From Paramarasmius palmivorus (Eukaryota; Basidiomycota; Agaricomycetes; Agaricales; Marasmiaceae), in NCBI GenBank assembly GCA_037176845.1, contig JAYKXP010000232.1, positions 1-52,650 of the forward strand: a stretch of 52,650 bases of DNA, in the 5' to 3' direction. The position numbers and the translations under genes were made by a program. Numbering within the stretch: position 1 is the stretch's first letter; every line of letters begins with the position of its first letter. The notes below the pieces were generated by a model, which saw nothing but the letters and a program-made list of their open reading frames with translations, was not told the DNA's origin and did no database searches. This document shows, piece by piece, positions 33,226 through 43,300 of the stretch.

Positions 33226-36200
33226 ATGTCCGATACACCGGAAAACATCGGCACTACCCTCGCTGGCGGCATCCAAGACGTCTCCGCCCTTCTCCCCCTT
33301 CTTGGAACCGAACAAGTCGAGCGTCATGTCGGTTCCGCTCTCGAGAAGGGCTATCTCTATGCTGCCGCCTCCAACCTGTCGCTATTCGGTAGCCTCGGAA
33401 GTGCCAAGGCGGCCTTTGCGACGTGCGTTGGCACTATTACGCACCGTAGGTTCTATGGAGGCCAGTGGTTAGATGATGCTGGGTTTGGTACGGCTGGGTC
33501 TGTCACGTCGATGGTGACAATTGACAAGGATAGTGGGCTGTATGGGGCAGAGGTCAAGCTGAAGAAGCTGTTGGAGGAGCAGCATATTGATGATCCGCAC
33601 CTGGTTTTGGGGTTTGAATGGACAGGGTGGAGACGTACAGATGGTAGATATGATGCCATGGAAGCTGTTAGGCAATGTCAAGCATGAGATTGGGAAGATG
33701 GCAGCAACCCTTTATCAGTATGTTTGCCTGTAATAATCAATGACTTTGGAACACTAAATCACGTTGCAATAGTGGTATTGGACCTATATAATCAAGGACA
33801 TCAAGGCCAGGAACCTTGCTGAAGTTGTGAAAGATGCCAGAGGAATGTACAGACAAATGAAGTTCCAGATTCATCATCTTTTCAAACTGAGTGTTGAGGT
33901 GTGTATACCTTGCCACCAAGATTAACTGCTGCATCTGACTATTCAATTGATAGCCCTTACTTTCATGGAATGGACTCCTAGTACTTACTTCTATGCTATC
34001 TGCAATCCTCAGCATCACCCCCTACATCTACCTTGCTAGCCCCCAGTGGAATAACCCCTTGTCCTGGGTTTATCCTGTACTCCGTTCCTTTGGTTCATTC
34101 CTATGTGCTGTATGTATCCAGTTAGCATTACAGCTCCGAATACACCGCATCACCAACACAAGCCTTGAATGGACAAAAGCCAGACACAAGAAGGATGATC
34201 CTCTTGAGGGAACATACACACAAAAAGTGCAGCCCCTTGAACAGTGTATTCGTGCTTATCTTCATGAGCATGAAACACCTTCTGGCACAGAGCAAGGGAG
34301 AGAGAATGTGCCAAATGATGAGCTAAAAGCTCTCTTGGCTGTTTCCCCCATGCTTGTCATCTATCAACTCCTGATTGCTGCTGGCATGGTGATGATTGTT
34401 GTTGGCTATGTTGGCTGCTTCAGCATTGTCAAGAACAGCAATGCTCCAGCTGGACCTTATGTGTGGTTTGGGATGGAGGCCTTCCTCTCCCTGCTTCGGA
34501 TGGTGCTATGGGGGTTGAATCCATCATGGGATGAGAGTACAGGCTTGACAATGAAGCTCAAACTCCATAATCCTGATGATCCATATTATCCCCTCATTAC
34601 AACACCATATAACAGTGCAGAACTTGGCTTTGTAGAGAAGCCAAGCTCTCAAAAGCCATTTACTGTTTTCAGTGAAGCAGAATTCTTTGCAGCTGCAACT
34701 TCATGGATAGGTCCAATTCAGCAACTTGGAGCCAATGCTGTCACTTTATATTATGCACTACTCCCCTGTCAAGCACTATCTTCATCAGAAACTAGTGCTC
34801 ATAACCAGAACACCCTACACAAATCCCTCAGTGTCACAGTAATCCTCACAGATTCACGCACATTCACATTTCTCTGCCATAGTTCCAAGGCAAACCCAGA
34901 CAGTGTCTTTTCTTCTACATTAGAGACACATTTGGGTATTGGCTCAATCCCCACATACTACCAAGTTTTGATTGGAGACAAAATTGACACAAATGATGGT
35001 TTCTTGCAGAGCCAATTGTTCCGTGATATTGTGCAACATAGCTATGACTTTCAAGCTCGTATGTTCACAAACAGCCAGAGCTCTATGCAATTGAAGTGGA
35101 ACTTCCTTGGATTCCAGAAGGGTAACCTTTCTGAGTCTGAGAACCATCTTCCTGCCAATGGTGCTCCATTATCAGAGCATGACAAAAGATACCTTGAACT
35201 TGGACCAATATGGGACTCTTCAGCTGCATATCTTCAAGCTGAACAGTTACTGGAGATAGCATCCAAGTATGAGACTCTAGATGGCACTGCACCTCAAGAT
35301 CAACTTGACATCAAGTTGTACACTGAAGGTCTCAGTATATTGGAGAGTGCTGTGGTTGAGGTATACATATGGGGCAGGAAGCATGAATTTATGGAGCAGC
35401 AAGCTCAACATTGGGGGGAAAGAATTCAGTCGCAATTGCATACAGAATCATACAGTGCAATGATTGTACGGATGACAACCCAAAAGAAACATGCACTCTC
35501 ATGCTATCAGAAATATGGATCTACCAAGGATAGTGCTATTTCCTCCAAGCTGGCAGAGCTGGGTCCTGTACAGCTTGAGGAAGCATGGGCCTACCTGTTT
35601 GATGTACTGCAAAAGCTATATGCTGCTACATCGACATCCAATGAGCTCCAGCAAATGGCACAGCAGAATTATGATGATATTCGAAATCTTCAATTTGAAC
35701 GAATGGATTCAATGATAGAACTTGGGTCTCATCTTCTGCCAGCCACCATTTACAACATAGTCATCAGCAATACTGCCTGTCTCAATGGTAAAGCTCTACG
35801 AGAGGAGTGTCTCTATCAGTTGTGTCTTGCACTCCAATACATGCCCAATGCTCCACCACCTGATACAGTGCCCTATGTTGCAATCAACAATGCATTGGCG
35901 GTTTCATACATTCAAAAGAAAGTAAATCTCCATGCTCTTGAGATATCTCTAGATGGCATGAACAAGAAACTCTTTGGAGAATATCTCTCCTCAATCACTT
36001 ATCCTGACCAAAACACAACCCATACAACAACTCTCATCCTCAAATATTTTGACTCTGACTCATCTGACCTCAAATCAACCCTCACTGACCACATCACCAA
36101 ACACCCAAACATCCTCTGTATTGCTGGAACAAGGTGCCATAGACTAGGAGAAGTCTGTGAAGAGCCACACTGCAAGGCAATTCTTACAAATCAGAAACTG

Positions 36201-36653
36201 TGGAAGAAGAGTGTGGAAAAGGGGTTAGGTTTTGCATATCAGGTAGGATTTGAGGCCAAATGGGGTGTAGATGCCGAAGCTAGGGGGAATCACATTCAAT
36301 TGTGGGATACAGGAAGAGCCCTGGTGTTGTTTTATGCCCCAAGTGCAGGAGAGGTCACTGTTATGTTATGCACATGTGATGAGCCAATTAAGCTGATGGC
36401 AACTCTAAAGTCAGATCTGGATGGGATAATAAAGACACAGGAAGTCTCTGCTGGTAAAGAAGAAAGGAAGGATGAGCAGGAGAATGTTGTCTTTGTGTTT
36501 TCTGTACAGAAGGGTGTTGAAGAGATCACAATCCAGGGCTCTACTCCACAGCCTCCATGGGAGATTCATGGACTTCTAAAGGTCCAATGGAAGAGTATGA
36601 ATGAGGTAGAGAAAAGAGTGGAAGGTGGATTGGAGAACAGAGGGGGAGAGTAG
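33226..36653 (+). pseudogene. Large multi-pass membrane protein of an agaricomycete-specific family, two frame lesions
   Basis: The start is ATG 33226 (MSDTPENIGTTLAGGIQDV). Exons are 33226-about 33717, 33773-33898 and 33954-36653; the last is a single 899-codon frame. Membrane segments appear at the start of exon 3 (about 33970-34035), at about 34065-34130 and at about 34330-34430. The long C-terminal part is soluble, with a cysteine pair region (RCHRLGEVCEEPHC). To my knowledge this family is widespread and multicopy in Agaricomycetes and has no known function. The frame breaks at 33656-33657 (one C too many relative to the continuation DAWKLLGNVK). The donor at 33718 reads CAGTATGT, one G short of CAG|GTATGT with the right phase. 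Either lesion could be a sequence error; otherwise the gene is dead or truncated to the exon-3 product. Confidence 0.65.
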
Positions 36654-37005
36654 GCATCTTGTGAATACTGTAGTGATTGATGGAAGGTCAAGGTGTTAAC
36701 AAGATCACAGATAATTTATTTTGCCATATGAGATATTTAAAAAGATGATACATGGCATTGTTCTGAGATAGCAGTATATATTAGACATATGAAATAAGAC
36801 TAAAATCCAGAATACTTATATGATCAAAACATAGGCTCTTCTTCTACAACATATTCACTTGCCAGAGCTCCACACAAGTACACCCACAGATTACTCATAC
36901 CCATACTCACAGATATTTGGGTGACAGAAGGTCATATCTGTATCCATGTATACTTATCTCACAGATACTAGCTTGGTGTGGGTCGGTGTGAGCCACCAAC
37001 AGGAA
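36654..37005. other. Intergenic, AT-rich 3' flank
   Basis: This is the 3' flank of the membrane-protein gene up to the target duplication of the TIR element. I see no gene in it. Confidence 0.45.
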
Positions 37006-37013
37006 CAAGTTTG

Positions 37014-37820
37014 CGGATAGCCATTAGGTTTGATGCCCAATAAAACCTACAAGCCTGGAGTGAAGAAAGGTCGAGCGGGGAACCGTAAAATGGAGAGCCC
37101 GCTTGTTTTGATGACCCTTGAGCCAAAACCATGATTGTAAATAATTTACCGTACCTCAAATTTTAGCTTTCGATATCTTGGAGTATCAGAGAACTAGGAG
37201 GTTTGTACAGGCGGTGGGAATATATCAGTTTGGGCGAGAGAAGGGTGTGAGAAATGCTTATTCAGTATAGCGATTCTGTGACGCGTTCGCAGATTCTACT
37301 GCCAGTATCGAAATACTTCAAGGTACGCCCCCTCAGCTTCAGGGTTTCGTGATACTGGCTGACCTGCGGACCTAGAAAATCAGTTTACTATAGCCCATCG
37401 ATATAGGCCCGACAGTATTGATACACTCTGGTGCACCTGAGGTGGATGACGCGATAACGAGGCAATGGCAGGCTGGTAGTATTCTGGTACTCTAGGTACG
37501 TTCTTGAAGCCTGTGCAGTGTTAATATACTCTGACTCGGCTCTGAATACATCAAGTACCAGAATACTGCGACAACCGACATGCCATTCACCAGAGTAACA
37601 AGAAACTCTGGCACTCCCATGAAACCCTCTCAAGTATCGCAATACTATGACATCAACATACTGTCCATCAGAGTACCTTGATACTCTACAGTCAAGTTTC
37701 TACCTCCCAGAGTAACACAAAACCCTGGCGCTCTCATGAAGCCCTGTCAAGTACCAAAATACTACAACGCCAACACGCTGTCCACCAAAGTATATTGATA
37801 CTCTGTGGTACCACCGGTGT
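37014..37820 (+). repeat. Left inverted arm with about two to three subterminal units
   Basis: Inverted match to 39410-40318. The outer part is simple inverted repeat. From about 37490 it holds units of about 118 bp, marked by imperfect palindromes at about 37670-37687 and 37788-37804. Confidence 0.75.
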
Positions 37821-39409
37821 GCCCCGAGCTTCATTTTCAACCACATCTCTCACCACACTCCTCATCGTCCCTTCATCACCACATCCTCATCACTCTCATC
37901 AACAGCTGGGACAAAGTTTGGATATTGGCACATATGGGTACATGGATTACTGGTATGTTCCAAATTGTTCAGATACAGCCTCCGTATTAATTGTTCAGCT
38001 CCAGGACCACAATTACTTCTACCATCTACAGTTGAACTACATTCCCAAATATCTTCGATAAATTTTTACCTCCATCCTACGAAGGCCAAGCAGTACGACT
38101 ATACCAGGCCCCTTTCTTTTGAATACATCTTGTGCCATCCGTTATATCGTGATATACTTACATCATGTACTGTATCTCATCACATTTCACAATCAAGTCG
38201 CAACCAAATTCCAATGCTATTTTGGCACTTGAGCTTGCCCATTGCGTGTTTTTCTTCCATGTTCGCCGTGGAAAGCTAATTGTATGTCTCAATGTAACTT
38301 GAGGTAAAGCGTGTTCAGTGGATAACGGTCACTACCTCTTTGTAGTACTGACCATTTCCATATTGTTCTAGCAGATTACTCGATAGACCACAGACAAATG
38401 ATTGTGTTAATAGACTGAGTGGTTTCACAGACACAATGTATTCAATGGCTGCACGAGTGACTGTTGAGTTCGTAACTGGTACAAGACCTGTGGTGGTGCA
38501 CCTTTGCCAAATCATTGAGCCTTGTTTTGCTCCTTCTAATGACGAGCTGCTTTGAGTCAATCAGCTTTGTTTCTGGCTTCTTTGATAGTATAAGTTTTTG
38601 TTCTGGTCATATTTATGCAGAGATAACAAAAAGTAAGGTGAGATTTGGATGAGATGACAATGGTAACAGGTGAAAAGGGCAGATATGCTTCTGTGTAAAG
38701 TAGTCAGCTGTGCAAAATTTAGTGTATGGTCTTACCGTTTCAAATAATGCCATTTTTTGATATGTTGTCTGTGTTGTATTCGACATTGGATATCCGGAGT
38801 CTGGCGGTCTCAAACTGAGTATAAGATATTACAGAATTTTTTTGAACATTTTTCGGTGAATAAACAAGCAATTTCCACGGGCGCTTAGTGGGCGTCAGTC
38901 GAGTGTCAACACCAGCGGAAGTGGTTTAAGTTTGCCATTTCATACCTCCAGCCTCAGTAAGCTCAGCATAGGCACAAATGTTACAACGAATTGGGAGAAT
39001 GATTAGATTGGTTGCATATTATTACATACAAACTAATACAGCTATTGGTGGTACATCCATGACAATGCTGCGAATAATATGAGCCAGGCAAGTAGACATC
39101 TTGTGTTATGCTTGGAAGAGAGATGTCATACTGGGTAATAAAGGCAGGGTTTCAAAGGAAAGAGGTTGGCTCAGAGTTATGGTCAGTACTGGCACTGGAA
39201 ATTCAAGATGAGGTATGTGTCGGGAGTCGGGCAAGAGTCGGGATGCCGCCACTGCACCCGACTTGCCGAACAATGCGAACACAACATGGAAACAACGAGA
39301 GTGTGTGAGAAGTGCGGCTGATGATGGAAATGTGGGTAGAAACTGGTTTCGGGGAGCACTGGTGGTGGTCAGCTGGTCACGGGAAGGTAACTTAAAGGTG
39401 CTGCTGTAC

Positions 39410-40318
39410 TGAACGGCGTGATGATGTCGTAGTATTTTTGTACTCGAAAATGCTTCATGAGAGCGCCAGAGTTTCTCAGTACTCCAGAAGGTTGACCACA
39501 GAGTATCAACATACTCTGATGGACGGCATGTTGGTGTTGTAGTATCTCCGTACTTGAAAAGGCTTTGCGGAAAAGCACAGAGTTTCCTGTTACTCTGGGA
39601 GGTTGACTGTACAACATAGAGTATCAACATACTCTGGTGAACAGCGTGTTGGGATCATAGTATCCTGGTACTTGAGATGGCTTCATGGGAGTGTCAGAGT
39701 ATCTTGTTACTCTGGGAGGTTGACTGTACGGTGTAGAGTATCGACATACTCTGGTAGATGGCGTGTCGGTTGTCGCAGTATCCTGGTACTTGACATGGTC
39801 AGAGTAAATTAAAACTACAAAGGGTTCGAGAACGTACCGAGAGTACCAGAATACTACCAGCCTGTCATCGCGTCATCCATTTGTGCACCAGAGTGCACCA
39901 ATACTGCAGGGGCCTATATCAATGGGCTAGAGTAAACTATATTCCCTAGGTCCGCAGGTCAGTCAGTATCACGAAACCACGGAGTATGAGGGGGCGTACC
40001 TTGAAGTATTTCGATACTGGCGGTAGAATCTGCAAACACGTCATAGAATCGCTGTACTTCGCGCATCTGAATAAGCATTTCTCACGCCCTTCTCTTGCTC
40101 AAACCGATATATTCCCGCCGCCTGTACAAACCTCCTAGTTCTCTGATACTCCAAGATATTGAAAGCTAAAATTTGAGATACGGTAAATTATTTACAATCA
40201 TGGTTTTGGCTCAAGGGTCATCAAAGCGAGCGGGCTCTCCATTTCACAGTTCCCTGCTCGACCTTCCTTCACTCCAGGCTCGTAGGTTTTATCGGGCATC
40301 AAACCTGATGGCTGCCCC
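39410..40318 (-). repeat. Right inverted arm with about four subterminal units
   Basis: The units are marked by the hairpin AGAGTAT-N4-ATACTCT at 39500-39517, 39618-39635 and 39735-39752 (spacing 118 and 117 bp). A further partial unit starts near 39410. Confidence 0.8.
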
Positions 40319-40385
40319 CAAGTTTGAGGCAAGGAGAATCAGACAAGAATGACATTCAGAATATGTATCTAATCACATTGACTAT

Positions 40386-43300
40386 TCACAGAAAAAGGAA
40401 GCCATCACCAGTGGGAACAGGCTTGTAAGCAACAGCATGATCAGTAGTCACAATGACACTGGCTTCCTTTAAGGAGAGGGCCAATAGGAAGGCCTTGTGT
40501 GCAGTCTCCTTAGAACTGTAGGCCACATATTTTTTCTTGCCAACATGAAGCACAAGCTTCTTCATGCTGTCCCTGTGGTTGGCATTGAGCAAAACAGGCC
40601 TGAGGAAAGAGTGAAGTATAAAAAAAATTGCTCACCAACCACAAACAAAGCCAATGTGTAGTCCTCTTGTAATGCAGTACCAGCGAGCATCAGGTGGAGT
40701 CAAGGTGACAATGTGACTACAGTTCTGACAGATGATGGTCATAGTAGGCAACACTTTAGCAGCAAGTGGATTGTCTACAGAGACTTGATAATGTGTTTCA
40801 ATGAAATGTGCAAGGTATACTTGTCAGAGTTTTAGATTGAACTCTGTTAGCAGCGATAGCGCAGGTAAGCGCGAATAAACGATAGCAGATGACCAGAGGG
40901 GTTGAGATAACACAAGATGATTATTGTAGGGTTTTCTGTCTAGGTTTTATACATGAGTAGGGGATGAAAGATAAACCTAATAGTACAAGTATAGACGCGA
41001 TAGAAATAACTGTGGCTTTGTGTAAGTAAGTGGGTTAGACGAAACAATATGAGCGGGTCAAGAGATATTCTAAGATGTGGCATGCATATGTAAATATAAA
41101 CGTTCTATATTTCCAACACTCCCCCTCAAACCTTGGATTATGGAATGATCTGAGGTTTGACTCTAATCCAGATTGTCAAAGTATTCTCCGCGAAGGTTGC
41201 GATGTTTGACTCTGCGGAGTCTGGACTCGTTGCGATTCTTCTTGATGTTCCTGTAGTTGCGAGTGTTGTCGTTGTTGGTGTGATTGGATACCCGCGGTTT
41301 CTTTACTGTCCTGGTGCCTGATGATTGTCCTGCGATAAGATCCTTCTTTCCAGTTCGAATAGCCTCTTGGAATCTGACTCTTCTATGTCCACCTCTAGCT
41401 GATGTATCTCCGTTGTCGATCTGCATCTCATCAATCTTCATAATGATCTCGTTGATTTTCCAATTGATTGTGCCTAAACTTTTTCCATCTAGATCCATCT
41501 CGTCGATTCCTTGGGTGACGTTGTCGATATCAGCTTCGAATTTGGATTTTTGCTCCCCCTCGACGAGTGGGATCTGATCTGGTTCTGGTGTGGTAGGAAG
41601 TGATATGAGTGCTGGCATTTCGGGTGAATCAGCCTCGACTAGGCTTGGGAAAGGATCTCCTGGCTTGTGTTCTATAGCCTCCACTGCATAGATACCGTCT
41701 TTCTTCGGTATATCCAAAATGCATTCCCATCCTTTGTGAATCCTGATGTTGTTGCCACTGAAAATGACTTCATAACCGTCCTCGGTAAGTTTACTGATAG
41801 ATATCAACGTGTGTCTGAATTTGGGGACGAGTAGACAGTCAGCGAGTACGATGGTGTGCCACTGGAAATTGTTGGTCGTGTACACAGTACAATTGCCCTT
41901 TTCGACGGCGAATGTGGTTCCTTCAGGTGTGCCGATGGGTCTGTGAGTGATGGACTGGCGCTCGGTGATACCATTTCGATAAGGAGTCATGTGTGAGGAT
42001 GCGGCGCTGTCGAATACGAATTTGACTACTCCTTCCTCCTCCTCGAACTTCTCCGTGGCCATCTGTGCACTGTCCCTCTCTTCCTTTGCCTGTGCCCAAA
42101 TATCATTGTAGGCGGCAGCTACATCCACATGTTCCTTCTTGCCTGGCTCTTCGATCAACCACCTGCTAATGACCTTCTCCCCCATAAAAGTACGATTGGC
42201 GCTGTTGTAACACAATCGGCATACCCTATGATCGATGGTGACGTGCTCAAATCCTTCGTCTAGGAAGTCGCTGGCGGTCTGAACTACTCCAATGACGGTG
42301 CGATCACCTGTCTTGGGTGTGTGGCAAGTACCGGCTTCGCAGTTGGGGTCATAGGTCTGATACCCGACGAAATAGTTGTTAACAAGTTCGTCTTTGAGGG
42401 TTCGGTTGACGACTGGGGGGCATGGCCAAGGTTCGCTTTCGTAGTAGCCTTTCCAGCTGTTCTCGTTGTTGTACATGTCGATGGTAAGAGATGAGGATGA
42501 GTTTAGAGATGAGGTTGCTTTGACAGCGGTAGATGGGATGAGTACTGGTGATGCTGGTTCTCGATATTCCTCTTTGCTTTTATAGGAGTTTTGCTGGCAG
42601 TCTTGGAACTGTTCTGCTTTGTCTTGTTGAGGATTCATTCGATTTTCTCTGTGTATGATCGCTTTGGTATCAATCGGGTTCTGTAAATTGACCATTGTGG
42701 CCATCGTGGTGTGCATTTCCACAGCCATGTATGCTGTTTCCTCGGATTTTTCTTCAGTTTCCTTGGTGTTTCCGAATTCTTCATCGTAAAACCATTCTTT
42801 TGGTGGATTATACTGTTCCACTGCTCGGATTTCCCTGGCTAACCATGTGCCTTCTTCCCATATTTCTTCTTCCATGGCTTTAACAGCACTTTCCTTGGTA
42901 CTGCTTGCCTTCTCTTTGCCTTTTCTCCATGATTGGCTATCTTTAGCTGGCTTGGACTTCTCTTTGTCCTCGGAATCATTGTCTGATTTCTTGGATTTCG
43001 GCTTTGAACGACATCCTGCGGCGATATGCCCTTTTCCTTGACATCTGAAGCATGTGATTTCCTTCCGATCTCTATTATCTCCGCCCTGTCGATCATTAAA
43101 TTGTCTCCGGCCTTTTCCTCGGCTATTAAATCCTCGGCCTCTATTATTGGAGTGATCTCGGGAATAATGAACTTTTTCCCGTTCTGGATGTTTCCGTAAT
43201 GTCTGTCCACTAGCTTCTGCTCGGATTGCAGCGATGAGTGCATCGACTGTCAATGTCTCTTGGTTCTGTTTACAAACAGTAACCAATGCAGTGATTGTTG

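Larger units (their letters stand above)
37014..40318. mobile_element. Non-coding 3.3-kb DNA element with long terminal inverted repeats
   Basis: The exact 8-bp target duplication CAAGTTTG lies at 37006-37013 and 40319-40326. The termini are inverted: left ..GGATAGCCATTAGGTTTG, right (inverted) ..GGGCAGCCATCAGGTTTG. The similarity continues inward for about 480 bp or more and then enters tandem repeats of about 118 bp. No long coding frame lies between the arms (37.9-39.4 kb). An 8-bp duplication fits the hAT superfamily or KDZ/Zisupton-like elements; the foldback structure fits a non-autonomous derivative (inference). Confidence 0.85.

Noticed and set aside
37678..38061. 127-codon plus-strand frame as a transposase remnant
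   Set aside because: It starts in the left-arm repeats and shows no transposase motif.
39106..39630. 174-codon minus-strand frame as a gene
   Set aside because: Much of it is translation of the 118-bp tandem repeats in the right arm of the TIR element.
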